Counted from the first letter of the stretch, positions 42,745 through 51,879 are shown. The stretch is DNA of 64,000 bases from JAUYIV01 sp040882645 (GCA_040882645.1 JBBEAX010000038.1:1-64000), one strand, 5' to 3'. The notes: generated from the sequence alone by a model not told the origin. Program-made: numbers and translations.

Positions 42745-43350
42745 TCACGCGTTCGGCTGGACCTCAAGTGAAAACTTTGGATACTCATCCGTGATCCCGA
42801 ACAGGAACGAATAGACCCTCAGGTTCCACTGGCCGACTCCGGCGGCGAAGTCCTGGATGCCGACCGGCAGGGCACCGGTGAAGGCCACCGCAAAGTAGCC
42901 GAACCAGGTGGCGAGGACCGCCGCCAGGCTCACGAGCGCCAGGGCGACGATGTGGGGGAGCAGGGCGAGCAGCTTCACCGGCAGGATGATCCCGGCGATG
43001 GCCCAATTCTTGTTCGGGTTGGTCGGCGGTTCCATCTTCACATCGGTCGGGTACTCGGGATGCGTCTCGAAGGGTGGATACAGGTCGGTGTATCCAATCA
43101 ACCAGCCGTAGGTCCGTGCGGTCCATTTGAAATGGATCTCGATCAATGAGTAGATGCCGGTCGGCATCTCGCCCTTGATCGCGGTGATCCAGAACCCGAT
43201 GTAGGCGAGGACCCCGGCGAGGCTGGACAGGGCCGACACCACGATCAGATGAGGGATGGCGAGGACCGCCTTGATCAGGAAGATCCCGCTGACGGCGAGT
43301 CCCTTGCCGGGATTCACCGCATGGCGGTACATGAAGGTCGGTTCACTCAT
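42745..43350 (-). CDS. DUF4389 membrane protein
   Basis: A 201-residue membrane protein made of two similar halves, each with two hydrophobic segments and an amphipathic end. Features: GIFLIKAVLAIPHLIVVSALS and AGIILPVKLLALLPHIVALAL, each followed by a WF/FW turn and a segment with YxFL or YxWL. This two-fold pattern fits DUF4389. The role is unknown. ATG at 43350 is chosen over 43362 because GGAGGACCC precedes it. It sits inside the hut region but on the opposite strand. Confidence 0.82.
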   Translation of the reverse strand: MSEPTFMYRHAVNPGKGLAVSGIFLIKAVLAIPHLIVVSALSSLAGVLAYIGFWITAIKGEMPTGIYSLIEIHFKWTARTYGWLIGYTDLYPPFETHPEYPTDVKMEPPTNPNKNWAIAGIILPVKLLALLPHIVALALVSLAAVLATWFGYFAVAFTGALPVGIQDFAAGVGQWNLRVYSFLFGITDEYPKFSLEVQPNA

Positions 43351-43431
43351 CGGGTCCTCCAAGTCGATCGTTCTTCAGGTGAGGGTATCGAAACCCCGTG
43401 GGCGTCACCATGGCCATTGGTCCGAGTGCCG

Positions 43432-43504
43432 ACGGCCAACGGCCCACGGCCCACGGCCCAAGAGGGGGTTCTGGCCGTAGGCCGTTGGCTGTAGGCCGTC
43501 GGCT
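43432..43504. repeat. Inverted heptamer element, ACGGCCC family (R19)
   Basis: Four in-phase units (ACGGCCA then three ACGGCCC) at 43432-43459 and a right arm at 43473-43504 with GGCCGTA, GGCCGTT, GGCTGTA and GGCCGTC. The loop is 12 bp, AGAGGGGGTTCT, itself partly self-complementary. The arms pair over about 28 bp. The element lies between divergent starts at 43350 and 43548. Confidence 0.92.
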
Positions 43505-43547
43505 CATGGCTCTCGGCACGTCGAACGCGTTCGGTACCCTGACATCC

Positions 43548-45206
43548 ATGTCCTCCCCCCGCACCGTTCGCGCCCCACGGGGTCCCACCCTCAACACCAA
43601 GGGTTGGTTGCAGGAGGCTGCATTGCGCTGCCTGATGAACAACCTCGACCCGGAGGTGGCTGAGCGGCCGGAGGACTTGGTCGTCTATGGCGGCACCGGC
43701 CGCGCGGCGAGATCCTGGCAAGCGTTCGATGCCATCGTTCGCTCGTTGACAGCGTTGGAGGACGACGAGACTCTGCTGGTCCAATCGGGGAAGCCGGTGG
43801 GCGTCTTTCGCACCCACCCGATGGCGCCGCGGGTGCTCATCGCCAACAGCCTCTTGGTCCCTGACTGGGCCGATTGGGAGACCTTCCGGGAGCTGGAGGC
43901 GGCCGGCCTCACCATGTATGGGCAGATGACGGCCGGGTCCTGGATCTACATCGGCACCCAGGGAATCCTTCAGGGCACCTATCAGACCTTTGCGGCGATC
44001 GCCGACCAGCGGTTCGGCGGCACCCTCGCCGGGACCCTGACCCTCACTGCCGGGCTGGGAGGGATGGGTGGTGCCCAGCCCCTCGCCATCACCATGAATG
44101 GCGGGGTGGCACTCTGCGTGGAGATCGATCCCGACCACATCCAGCGGAGGATCGACACTCGCTATCTCGACGAGTTCGCTCTGTCGCTCGACGCCGCCGT
44201 CGAGTCGGCTCTCGCCGCTAAAGCCGAACGGCGGGCTTTGTCGATCGGGGTGGTCGGCAACGCCGCCGAGGTGTTCCCCGAGTTGCTGGGTCGCGGGATC
44301 GAGATCGACATCGTCACCGATCAGACCTCGGCGCACGATCCCCTGGCCGGGTACGTCCCGATCGGGGTCGAGGTGCACGAGGCGCCGAAGCTGCGCGACA
44401 AGGACCCCGGCTGGTATGTCGAGCAGGCGCGTGACTCCATGGCCCAGCACTGCGAGGCGATGGTGGGCTTCATGAAGGCCGGCGCCGAAGTCTTCGACTA
44501 CGGCAACAACCTGCGCGGAGAAGCCCGCCTCGGCGGGTTCCAGGATGCCTTCGCCTACCCCGGGTTCGTCCCTGCCTATGTCCGGCCACTATTCGCCGAG
44601 GGCAAGGGTCCCTTCCGCTGGGTTGCGTTGAGCGGCGATCCCGCCGACATCGCTGCCACCGATCGGGCGGTCCGCGACCTGTTCCCCGAGGATCGGGCAC
44701 TCCACCGCTGGCTCGACATGGCGGAGGAACGGGTGCAGTTTCAAGGCCTCCCCGCTCGGATCTGCTGGCTCGGATACGGCGAACGAGACAAGGCCGGGCT
44801 GGCGTTCAACGAGCTGGTGCGGTCCGGCGCGGTTTCGGCCCCGATCGTGATCGGGAGGGACCACCTCGACTCCGGATCGGTCGCCTCTCCCTACCGGGAG
44901 ACCGAGGCGATGCTCGACGGGTCGGATGCCATCGCCGACTGGCCGATTCTCAACGCTCTCCTCAACACTGCTTCGGGCGCCGCCTGGGTGGCGGTCCACC
45001 ACGGCGGGGGAGTGGGCATCGGCAAGTCGATCCACGCCGGCGCCCAGGTGGTCGCCGACGGCACCGACGACGGCGCATTCCGGCTCGAGCGGGTGCTTAC
45101 CAACGACCCCGGGACGGGCGTGATGCGCCACGCGGACGCCGGTTACGAGCGCGCCATCGAGGTGGCTCACGAGCGCGGCGTGAGGATTCCGATGGAGGAG
45201 AATTGA
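43548..45206 (+). CDS. hutU: Urocanate hydratase
   Basis: A 552-residue NAD-dependent enzyme converting urocanate to imidazolonepropionate. Landmarks: LNTKGWLQEAALRCLMNNLDPEVAE, VYGGTGRAARSW, MTAGSWIYIGTQGILQGTYQTF, GGMGGAQPLA (NAD site), FDYGNNLR and the C-terminal HHGGGVGIGKSIHAG. ATG at 43548; upstream in-frame sequence consists of the R19 repeat and is excluded. It is second to hutH in the pathway but separated from it by a minus-strand gene. Confidence 0.96.
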   Translation: MSSPRTVRAPRGPTLNTKGWLQEAALRCLMNNLDPEVAERPEDLVVYGGTGRAARSWQAFDAIVRSLTALEDDETLLVQSGKPVGVFRTHPMAPRVLIANSLLVPDWADWETFRELEAAGLTMYGQMTAGSWIYIGTQGILQGTYQTFAAIADQRFGGTLAGTLTLTAGLGGMGGAQPLAITMNGGVALCVEIDPDHIQRRIDTRYLDEFALSLDAAVESALAAKAERRALSIGVVGNAAEVFPELLGRGIEIDIVTDQTSAHDPLAGYVPIGVEVHEAPKLRDKDPGWYVEQARDSMAQHCEAMVGFMKAGAEVFDYGNNLRGEARLGGFQDAFAYPGFVPAYVRPLFAEGKGPFRWVALSGDPADIAATDRAVRDLFPEDRALHRWLDMAEERVQFQGLPARICWLGYGERDKAGLAFNELVRSGAVSAPIVIGRDHLDSGSVASPYRETEAMLDGSDAIADWPILNALLNTASGAAWVAVHHGGGVGIGKSIHAGAQVVADGTDDGAFRLERVLTNDPGTGVMRHADAGYERAIEVAHERGVRIPMEEN

Positions 45207-45230
45207 GGAGGGTGGCCGCGCGCGCCCACC

Positions 45231-45316
45231 GCGATACGCGATACGCGATACGCGATACGACCGATCGCGCTGTTGCCTTCGTTCCTTCGTATCGCATATC
45301 GCGTATCGCGAATTGC
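45231..45316. repeat. Inverted heptamer element, GCGATAC family (R20)
   Basis: Four perfect GCGATAC units at 45231-45258, then GACCGATCGCG, a core of about 20 bp, and the right arm 45288-45316 with GTATCGC, ATATCGC and GAATTGC units. It interrupts the hutU-hutI pair of co-directional genes (119-bp gap), which would make read-through between the two depend on the hairpin. Confidence 0.88.
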
Positions 45317-45324
45317 CGTCCTCG

Positions 45325-46527
45325 ATGACCTCCCTCACCCTCACCAACATCGGCCAACTCGTCACCAACGCTTCGGGAGTACCCGGTGACCTGGGGGTGA
45401 TCCGCGACGCCGCGGTAGTGATCGACGATGGGCTGATTGCCTGGGTGGGGTCGGAGGCGGATCTCCCGGCCGAGCACGGTGATGCGGAGGCCCTCTCTTG
45501 TGAGGGCCGTGCGGTGCTGCCCGGCTTCGTCGATTCCCACACCCACCTCGTGTTTGCCGGTGATCGATCGGACGAGTTTGCCCGGCGCCTGCGCGGCGAG
45601 TCCTACGAGGAGATCCTCGCCGCCGGTGGCGGGATCCACTCGACGGTGGCGGCCACCCGGGCGACGCCAACCGATCGTCTCGCCGACGAGGCAGTGGCCC
45701 GCCTCGGAAGGATGCTCGCGATGGGCACCACCACCGTCGAGGTGAAGTCCGGGTACGGCCTGACCACGGAGCACGAGATCCGCATCCTCGAGGCAGCCAC
45801 CGAGGCGGGGCGCCGCTCGCCGGTGGATGTGGTCGCCACCTTTCTCGGTGCCCATGTGCCGGATCGGGGGATGGACCGATCGGACTATGTCGACCTGGTC
45901 GCCGACGAGATGTTGCCCGCCTGCGCGCCGCTCGCCGAGTGGTGTGACGTCTTCTGCGACCGGGGCGCCTTCACGGTCGACGATGCCAGGCGCATCCTCG
46001 GCGTCGCCGCCGGGCACGGCCTGGGGGCCAGGTTGCACGCCGAGCAACTTGGCCACACCGGCGCGGCCGCCCTCGCCGCCGAGATCGGCGCGGCATCGGC
46101 CGATCATCTCGATCACGCCACCGCCGAGGATGCCGCCCTTCTCCGGGAGGCCGGCGTGGTGGCCGTGTTGTTGCCCGCCGCCTCGTTCTCGATGCGCGCC
46201 CCGCAGGCGCCCGGCCGCATGCTGTGGGACGCCGGGGTCACCGTTGCCCTCGCCACCGATTGCAACCCCGGCACCTCCAACGTCGAGAGCATGCCCTTCG
46301 TCATCGCCCTCGCCTGCCTCGAAGTCGGCCTCACCCCCGAAGAAGCAGTGTGGGCCGCCACCCGGGGAGGCGCCCAAGCCCTCCGCCTCGAAGACCGCGG
46401 CAAAGTCACCCCCGGCACCCTGGCCGACCTGACCATCCTCGACGCCCCCTCCTACACCCACCTCCCGTATCGACCGGGCTCCAACCCGATATGGAAGGTG
46501 GTCAAGCGAGGGCAGGTGGTGGCATGA
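45325..46527 (+). CDS. hutI: Imidazolonepropionase
   Basis: A 400-residue amidohydrolase of the Hut pathway that opens the imidazolone ring to formimidoylglutamate, the substrate expected for the arginase-family enzyme at 40258. The metal motif FVDSHTHLVFAGDRSDEFARRL lies near residue 70; further metal and substrate residues are in FLGAHVPDRG, ARLHAEQLGHTGAA and ALATDCNPGTSNVESMP. ATG at 45325. Complete in length. Confidence 0.95.
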   Translation: MTSLTLTNIGQLVTNASGVPGDLGVIRDAAVVIDDGLIAWVGSEADLPAEHGDAEALSCEGRAVLPGFVDSHTHLVFAGDRSDEFARRLRGESYEEILAAGGGIHSTVAATRATPTDRLADEAVARLGRMLAMGTTTVEVKSGYGLTTEHEIRILEAATEAGRRSPVDVVATFLGAHVPDRGMDRSDYVDLVADEMLPACAPLAEWCDVFCDRGAFTVDDARRILGVAAGHGLGARLHAEQLGHTGAAALAAEIGAASADHLDHATAEDAALLREAGVVAVLLPAASFSMRAPQAPGRMLWDAGVTVALATDCNPGTSNVESMPFVIALACLEVGLTPEEAVWAATRGGAQALRLEDRGKVTPGTLADLTILDAPSYTHLPYRPGSNPIWKVVKRGQVVA

Positions 46528-46531
46528 AGGC

Positions 46532-46741
46532 GCGATACGCGATACGCGATACGCGATACGACCGAATCGCGGTCGGACACGTCGACGCGTCTGACGGATG
46601 CGCGATACCTCGGACGTGTCGACATGCTCGAAAGCGGGATTGTCGAATCGCGAATCGCGAATCGCGAATCGCGAGCCGAGCGCAGCGAGGCCTCTTGCGA
46701 ATTGCGAATTGCGAATTGCGGGCGGAGCGGAGCGAGGCCCC
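46532..46741. repeat. Large compound heptamer element with three arrays and hairpins (R21)
   Basis: Four GCGATAC units at 46532-46559 and GACCGAATCGCGG open the element. A 70-bp core has ACACGTCGAC and ACGTGTCGAC pairs. Four GAATCGC units (46645-46672) follow, then a GAGCCGAGCGCAGCGAGGCC hairpin, the junction CTCTTGC, three GAATTGC units (46698-46718) and a GGGCGGAGCGGAGCGAGGCCC segment. It fills the whole gap between hutI and the next start. Left and middle arrays differ by one base per unit (GCGATAC versus GCGATTC inverted). Confidence 0.88.
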
Positions 46742-47515
46742 ATGAAGGCCTACTTCTCACACGAGCACCCCATCCGCTTGGCCCACCGGGGCTCCCGGGT
46801 CCTTTGGCCGGAGAACACGATGACGGCATTCCAGGGGGCGGTCGATCTGGGGTATCGCTACCTGGAGATCGACGTGCATGTCTCCAGCGACGGGCGGGTG
46901 GTGGTGTTCCACGACGACAAACTCGAGCGGCTCACCGAGGGGGTGGGGAAGGTGTGGGAGCACACCTGGGATGAGCTGCGCGAACTGGACGCCGCGTACA
47001 ACTTCAGGCTCGACGAGGGTTTCCCTCTGCGAGGCACCGGATTGAAGATTCCCTTGTTGGAGGACCTACTCGCGACCCTCCCCGAGGCATTGCTCAACAT
47101 CGACTTGAAGCAGGCAGGCATCGAAGAAGTGGTGGCCTCCGAGATCGAGCGGCTCCACGCTCAGGACCGGGTACTCATCGGGTCGTTCCGGGATTGGAGG
47201 ATCCGGAAGTTTCGCCGACTCACTCAGGGCCGGGTGGCGGTGTCGGCGGGACCCCGCGAACTCGCCCAGGCGGTGGCGTCATGCCGGATCGGCCTGCCGG
47301 TCCGTGGCATCGCCGACGCGTTGCAGATCCCGCGCCGGATCGCCTCGGCCCGTCTGGTCGACTCGGCCCACAAGGCCGGCAAGCAGGTTCACGCGTGGAC
47401 CGTGAACGACCCGGATCAAATGAGGGCGCTCCTGGCGATGGGCGTCGACGGAATCATCACCGACAGGCCAGATGTATTGAATGATGTGGTGTTTGAGAAG
47501 GGCGATGGGCGATAG
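46742..47515 (+). CDS. Glycerophosphodiester phosphodiesterase
   Basis: A 257-residue GDPD-family TIM barrel. The conserved start IRLAHRGSRVLWPENTMTAF gives the catalytic HRG and the Glu of PEN; EIDVHVSSDGRVVVFHDDKLERLT holds the metal-binding Glu/Asp and second His. Later blocks are LLNIDLKQ, VLIGSFRDW and VHAWTVNDPDQMRALLAMGVDGIITDRPD. It hydrolyses glycerophosphodiesters to glycerol-3-phosphate and alcohol. ATG at 46742 directly abuts element R21. The stop TAG is inside a heptamer array (last residues GDGR). Confidence 0.92.
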   Translation: MKAYFSHEHPIRLAHRGSRVLWPENTMTAFQGAVDLGYRYLEIDVHVSSDGRVVVFHDDKLERLTEGVGKVWEHTWDELRELDAAYNFRLDEGFPLRGTGLKIPLLEDLLATLPEALLNIDLKQAGIEEVVASEIERLHAQDRVLIGSFRDWRIRKFRRLTQGRVAVSAGPRELAQAVASCRIGLPVRGIADALQIPRRIASARLVDSAHKAGKQVHAWTVNDPDQMRALLAMGVDGIITDRPDVLNDVVFEKGDGR

Positions 47516-47569
47516 GCGAAAGGCGAAACCCGGCCTTCCGCCCTCCGCCTTCCGCCCCCCGCCTCCGGC
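47500..47569. repeat. Ten in-phase heptamers crossing three unit families (R22a)
   Basis: The 70 bp read as ten units: GGGCGAT twice, AGGCGAA twice, one hybrid, then CTTCCGC and CCTCCGC types, followed by the junction AAGAGGAAG. The first two units and part of the third encode the end of the GDPD protein. The phase is kept across the changes of family. Confidence 0.85.
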
Positions 47570-47606
47570 AAGAGGAAGTCGGCGGCCGCCCCTCGCGAGA
47601 GCCGGG

Positions 47607-47722
47607 AATCAAGAGCCAAGATTCAAAAGTCACTGATCTCGAATCTTGATTCTTGTTTCTTGACCCTCTTGGTGGCGGAGGCCGGAAGGCGGAGGGCCTT
47701 CTGGAGACCGGTGACTGGAGAC
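47607..47722. repeat. Inverted AAGAGCC element and mixed in-phase array (R22b)
   Basis: Degenerate CAAGAGC units at 47607-47633 face CTTGATT and CTTGTTT units at 47639-47672. Then seven in-phase 7-mers run from 47674 to 47722: GGCGGAG, GCCGGAA, GGCGGAG, GGCCTTC, TGGAGAC, CGGTGAC, TGGAGAC. Again the family changes without loss of phase. The array ends 20 bp before the next start. Confidence 0.8.
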
Positions 47723-47741
47723 TTTCCCTACTCTCCGGTGG

Positions 47742-48317
47742 ATGTCCGACCATCTTCTCGGCCCCATTGTTCGTATTCAAGTTCAGCGTGATCCGGTCAA
47801 GTCGAAGGGGGCCGGGTACGACCCTGGTCCAATCCTGGCGGTGGAGGAGGCGGTGATCGGGCCGCCCGGGGTCATCGGACGGCACGATGCGTCTTGGGTG
47901 ATGGACGCCCACCACGCGATGCATCCCCACACCCGCGCCGGCGGCCGCCGCGCCCTGTCGATCGGGTTCACCGGCCACTACGAGCTGATGGCCGACCGCT
48001 TCGGGCAGGCACTGCTCGGATGCGCCGGCGAGAACCTGATCGTGGCCACCGCGGGCAGGGTCGAACTCGAGGATCTCGTCGGGACCCTCGTAGTCAGGAC
48101 CGCGGAGGGCGAGGTGGCGCTCGGCGCCGCCCGCGTGGCGGCTCCCTGTCGCGAGTTCACCTCGTTCATATTGGGCCGGGCGGATGTCGCCCCCCGCGAG
48201 GAGATCGCCGACGACCTGTCTTTCCTCGATGACGGAATGCGCGGTTACATCCTCGACCTCAAACCCCTGGAGGGAGCCCACCGGGTGAGGATTGGCGACG
48301 AGGTATTCGTCAGGTAA
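47742..48317 (+). CDS. MOSC-domain protein
   Basis: A 191-residue protein resembling the MOSC fold. The N-terminus LLGPIVRIQVQ gives the first strand, RRALSIGFTGHYELM the central block, CAGENLIVATAGRVELEDLVG the conserved G-E-N-L element, and VAAPCREFTSFI the conserved Cys. MOSC domains carry sulfur or bind molybdopterin cofactor, as in Mo-cofactor sulfurases. A link to the split XdhC genes earlier in the window is possible but distant. ATG at 47742. Confidence 0.72.
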   Translation: MSDHLLGPIVRIQVQRDPVKSKGAGYDPGPILAVEEAVIGPPGVIGRHDASWVMDAHHAMHPHTRAGGRRALSIGFTGHYELMADRFGQALLGCAGENLIVATAGRVELEDLVGTLVVRTAEGEVALGAARVAAPCREFTSFILGRADVAPREEIADDLSFLDDGMRGYILDLKPLEGAHRVRIGDEVFVR

Positions 48318-48418
48318 GAGCCAAGAATCAAGAGCCAAGAGCCAAGAGCCAAGACTGCCTGTCTTGATTCTTGACTCTCGATTCTTGACTCCCCAGGCAA
48401 CGGGTAACCGGTAACGGG
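48316..48418. repeat. Inverted heptamer element, AAGAGCC family, with AACGGGT array (R23)
   Basis: Six in-phase units at 48316-48357 (AAGAGCC, AAGAATC, AAGACTG types) start inside the TAA of the MOSC gene. The right arm at 48361-48391 has TTGATTC and TTGACTC units; the loop is about 4 bp. A separate AACGGGT, AACCGGT array occupies 48399-48418. It bridges the convergent genes ending at 48317 and 48423. Confidence 0.9.
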
Positions 48419-48422
48419 CTCG

Positions 48423-49370
48423 CTATTCCCTCTCGAACACTCTCCCTATCCCCGCCGGGGGATCCGACGCGAACAGACGTCGCCATCGAGGATGGCGTTC
48501 GCCGAATCTCCGGAACGAGTCGAGGTACACGATCACCAGGGTGAAGATCATCAGCACGAAGGGGAGGATGGGCAGGATCTGCGAGAAGCTCTGGAATGCC
48601 GGCACCGGTTGCAGTTTGAGGGCAACCACCTGGAGGGCTCCGAACAGGTAGCACCCGAACGCCGCTCGAACCGGGTGCCAGCCGCCGAAGATGACGATCG
48701 CCAGCGCGATCCACCCAAAGTTGAGAGTCAGGTTCTCCCGCCAACCGAACTTCACGTCGAGTGAGAAGGCGGCTCCGGCGAGGCCGACGAGGGCGCCGCC
48801 GACGATGGTGTATACGTAGCGGAGTTTGTTGACGGGGATGCCCCGGGCGAAGGCCGCCTCGGGCCGCTCGCCGATTCCCTGGAGTTCCAGGCCGCGCTTG
48901 GTTCGGAAGATGAACAGGTAGGCGAGGATCAGCGCCACGAACGAGCCGTATACCGACAGGTTGTGGTCGAAGAGCACCTTGCCGAAGAAGGGGATGTCGG
49001 AAAGCCAGGGGATCTCCAGATGGGGGACGTGGGTGCCACGGACTCCGACGTACGACTTCCCGAGGAACGAGCTGAGTTCGGCGGCGAAGAGGGTGAGCAC
49101 GAACCCGACCGCGATCTGGTTGAGCTTCAACTCGATGCTGGCAAAGGCGATGAGGGCGGCGATCACCATCGACACGACCATCGCGGCGACGAATCCGAGC
49201 ATCACGCTTTCGGTGACGTAGGTGGTGGCGAACCCCGTCATCGCCGAAAGCAGGATGCTGCCGTCGAGCGAGAGGTTGATGACTCCCGCCTTCTCGGTGA
49301 TCGTCTCACCCATCGTGGCGTAGATCAGCGGGGCTGCTGCGGCGACGATGGTGGCGAAGGTGGCCTCCAC
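48423..49370 (-). CDS. ABC transporter permease, nucleoside/BMP type (second subunit)
   Basis: A 315-residue permease of the BPD_transp_2 family with about eight helices. It begins EATFATIVAAAAPLIYATMGETITEKAGVINLSLDG, typical of YufQ/NupQ-like subunits; the EKAGVINLSLDG block and GERPEAAFARGI loop (EAA-like, contacts the ATPase) are diagnostic. With the neighbouring permease, ATPase and BMP lipoprotein it forms a purine-nucleoside importer. GTG at 49370 lies two bases after the upstream stop, so the genes are coupled. Confidence 0.9.
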   Translation of the reverse strand: MEATFATIVAAAAPLIYATMGETITEKAGVINLSLDGSILLSAMTGFATTYVTESVMLGFVAAMVVSMVIAALIAFASIELKLNQIAVGFVLTLFAAELSSFLGKSYVGVRGTHVPHLEIPWLSDIPFFGKVLFDHNLSVYGSFVALILAYLFIFRTKRGLELQGIGERPEAAFARGIPVNKLRYVYTIVGGALVGLAGAAFSLDVKFGWRENLTLNFGWIALAIVIFGGWHPVRAAFGCYLFGALQVVALKLQPVPAFQSFSQILPILPFVLMIFTLVIVYLDSFRRFGERHPRWRRLFASDPPAGIGRVFERE

Positions 49371-49372
49371 GA

Positions 49373-50422
49373 TCAGACCTCCTCCGCGGCTACCGCGCGA
49401 CGCCGGGCACGCTGTACCTGCCAACCGCCGACCAGGATCGCGATCAAAACCAGGCTGCCCTGGATGACGCCTCCGATCGAAGAGTCGAGGCCGAGGCGTA
49501 GGGAGAGTTGGCTGCTGCCGACCGAGATCATCACGAAGAAGAAGGCGATCGGGGCAATCAGCGCGGCGCGGTAGGACGCCAGCAGCACTACGAGGATCGC
49601 GAGGAACCCGTAACCCCCTGAGATCGACGGTACCAACTTGTGCTGGAAACCAATCGCCTGGACGGTTCCGGCGACGCCGGCGAGGGCGCCCCCGATCGCC
49701 ATTGCTGCGAGCAGATAACGGTGGGTCTTGATACCGATGATGAATGCGCTCGCCGGGTTGGCTCCGACCGCCTTGAGGCGGAGCCCGAAATACGTGCCGC
49801 GCATCAGATAAAAGACCCCGATCACCCCGGCGACGGCAAGGAGCAGGGCAATCGGCGCCAGTTTGTCCCCGATCGTCGGCAGCCAGGCGTCCCGGGGGAA
49901 CGGGTCGGTGCCGCTGGTCGAGGCGATGCCCGCCCGCTTCCACGGCCCGATGACGAGGTAGACAACGAACCCGGTGGCGACGAAGTCGAGGCCGAGGCCG
50001 CCGAAGATCTCGTTGACCCGTCCGTAGACCCGCAATGCCCCGGCAAGAAGGCCCCACAACAGGCCCGCGATCATGCCGGCGATGAGGGCCAGGGTGATGA
50101 TCCCCGGGGTGCCGATGCTCACCTCGCGTGCCACCCATGAGGCGGCGACCGCCCCCATCACGATCTGACCCTCCACCCCGATGTTCCACAATCCGGCCGA
50201 AAAAGTGACGACGAGTCCGGCCGACGCCAGTACCAGTGGAACCCAGGTCATGAGGGTGTTGGCGAGTTTGTCGTTGGTGCCCACCGAGCCCTCCCACAGC
50301 AGCTTGAAGGCCTCTAGGGGCGATGCACCGGCGATGATGATCAGCAGCGACGTGAACCCGACGGCGAGGACGACCGCGACGAGTCGCGAACCCACTCCGA
50401 ACCTCAGGCGCCGGAGATTCAC
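49373..50422 (-). CDS. ABC transporter permease, nucleoside/BMP type (first subunit)
   Basis: A 349-residue permease with about nine helices. Landmarks are LLWEGSVGTNDKLANTLMTWVPLVLASAGLVVTFSAGLWNIGVEGQIV and LKAVGANPASAFIIGI (cytoplasmic coupling loop), as in YufP/NupP-like proteins. It pairs with the second permease to form the membrane channel of the importer. GTG at 50422 overlaps the ATPase stop in a GTGA arrangement. Length and helix number are normal. Confidence 0.9.
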   Translation of the reverse strand: MNLRRLRFGVGSRLVAVVLAVGFTSLLIIIAGASPLEAFKLLWEGSVGTNDKLANTLMTWVPLVLASAGLVVTFSAGLWNIGVEGQIVMGAVAASWVAREVSIGTPGIITLALIAGMIAGLLWGLLAGALRVYGRVNEIFGGLGLDFVATGFVVYLVIGPWKRAGIASTSGTDPFPRDAWLPTIGDKLAPIALLLAVAGVIGVFYLMRGTYFGLRLKAVGANPASAFIIGIKTHRYLLAAMAIGGALAGVAGTVQAIGFQHKLVPSISGGYGFLAILVVLLASYRAALIAPIAFFFVMISVGSSQLSLRLGLDSSIGGVIQGSLVLIAILVGGWQVQRARRRAVAAEEV

Positions 50423-51879
50423 GGGAGGTCCTTCCCGCCGATCAGGTGCGCCAGCCGCGTGCCATCCGTCTCCCGGGCGTCGAGCACCTTGAACACCCGT
50501 CCGGCGAAGAACACGACGATGCGATCGCTGTAGCGGAGCAGCTCGTCGAGGTCGGCCGAAGAGAAGACGATGGCGGTCCCCTTGGCGACCCGCTCGAGCA
50601 GTTTCGTCCAAACCCAATCGGCGGAAGAGATGTCGAGGCCGCGGGTGGGGTGTTCCATGAGCAGGACCCTCACCTCGTCGGGCATCATCGCGAGCAGAAG
50701 GCGTTGCTGGTTCCCGCCCGACAATGACTCGGCGCTGGACTCGGCGGTGCCGACGATGGCGTGTTCTTCGATCTTCGCCCTGGCGGCGCGGCGAGCCGCC
50801 GACCAGTCGATGACTGGCGCCGTCTTGGGCGCGCACAGCAGGAAGTGCTCGGTGATCGTCACCCCCTGTATCAAGCCCTCCTCGAGTCGCCCCGCCGGGA
50901 CGTAATGGATACCGGCCGCGAGTCGCTCGTGATAGCCGCGGGGTGTCAGGTCAGCGTCACCGCAGTGGACGGTTCCCGAGGTGGGTGCGATAAGGCCCGC
51001 ACAGGTGCGGAGGAGGGTTCGCTGCCCGCTGCCTTCTAGGCCTGCGAGGCCGATCACCTCCCCCTGGCGGATCTCGAGCGACAGTCCCTCGAGTGCGGTG
51101 AGGCGGTCAGTGGCGGCTACCCCGTCGAGAGCGAGCGCCGCCATACCGGGGCTGCCGGGCGACCGCTCGGCCACTTCGACCGCATGGCCGAACATCATCT
51201 CGACCAGCCGCTCCACCGGGGCGGGGAGGGGCAGTTCGCCCACGGCCCGGCCGCGTCGCATCACGGTGACTCGATCGCAGAGGGCTTCGACCTCTTCGAG
51301 TTTGTGGGACACGAAGATCACGATCATTCCCTCTGCGGCCAGGGTGCGGAGGGTGTCGAACAGCAGCGCCTGCTGCGAGGCGGAGATTCCGGTGGTGGGC
51401 TCGTCGAGGATGAGCACTTTGGCGCCCAGTGACAGAAGCCGGACGATCTCGAGTTGTTGCCTCTCGCCGACCGTGAGGCTCCGCGCTGGAGCGTCGGGAT
51501 CGAAGGCGAAACCAAAGGTGCGGCTGAGTCGTTCCAGTTCGGCCATTGCTGCCGACCCGTCGCTCGTATCGCGGCTCCCGAGGAGGAAGTTGTCGAGAAC
51601 GGAGAACGGCAGGAAGACGAGAGGGTCCTGGTGGAGCATGCCGATGCCGGCCGCGATGGCGTCACGCGGCGAAGTGAGGGCGACGCTCTCGCCGTCGAGC
51701 AGCACCTGGCCCGAGTCGGCCTCGATGAAGCCCGACAGCACCTTCATCAGGGTGGACTTGCCGGCGCCGTTCTCACCGAGAAGGCCGTGGAGGGAGCCGC
51801 GTTCCACGGTCAGCGAGACACCGTCGTTGGCGCGCACTGTCCCGAAGTGCTTGTGGATGGCGCGCAGCTCGAGGCTCAT
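50419..51879 (-). CDS. ABC transporter ATPase, duplicated, nucleoside/sugar type
   Basis: A 486-residue ATPase with two ABC domains. The first has Walker A GENGAGKST near 37, signature LTVGERQQLEI and Walker B KVLILDEPTTGIS. The second has a degenerate Walker A (GLEGSGQRT), an intact signature SLSGGNQQR and Walker B VLLMEHPTRGLD in which His replaces the usual catalytic-site neighbour. Such asymmetry is usual for RbsA/YufO-type ATPases. It drives the BMP-type importer. ATG at 51879. Confidence 0.92.
   Translation of the reverse strand: MSLELRAIHKHFGTVRANDGVSLTVERGSLHGLLGENGAGKSTLMKVLSGFIEADSGQVLLDGESVALTSPRDAIAAGIGMLHQDPLVFLPFSVLDNFLLGSRDTSDGSAAMAELERLSRTFGFAFDPDAPARSLTVGERQQLEIVRLLSLGAKVLILDEPTTGISASQQALLFDTLRTLAAEGMIVIFVSHKLEEVEALCDRVTVMRRGRAVGELPLPAPVERLVEMMFGHAVEVAERSPGSPGMAALALDGVAATDRLTALEGLSLEIRQGEVIGLAGLEGSGQRTLLRTCAGLIAPTSGTVHCGDADLTPRGYHERLAAGIHYVPAGRLEEGLIQGVTITEHFLLCAPKTAPVIDWSAARRAARAKIEEHAIVGTAESSAESLSGGNQQRLLLAMMPDEVRVLLMEHPTRGLDISSADWVWTKLLERVAKGTAIVFSSADLDELLRYSDRIVVFFAGRVFKVLDARETDGTRLAHLIGGKDLP

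Noticed and set aside
43398..43547. N-terminal extension of urocanate hydratase
   Set aside because: The sequence is element R19; the conserved protein starts after the ATG at 43548.
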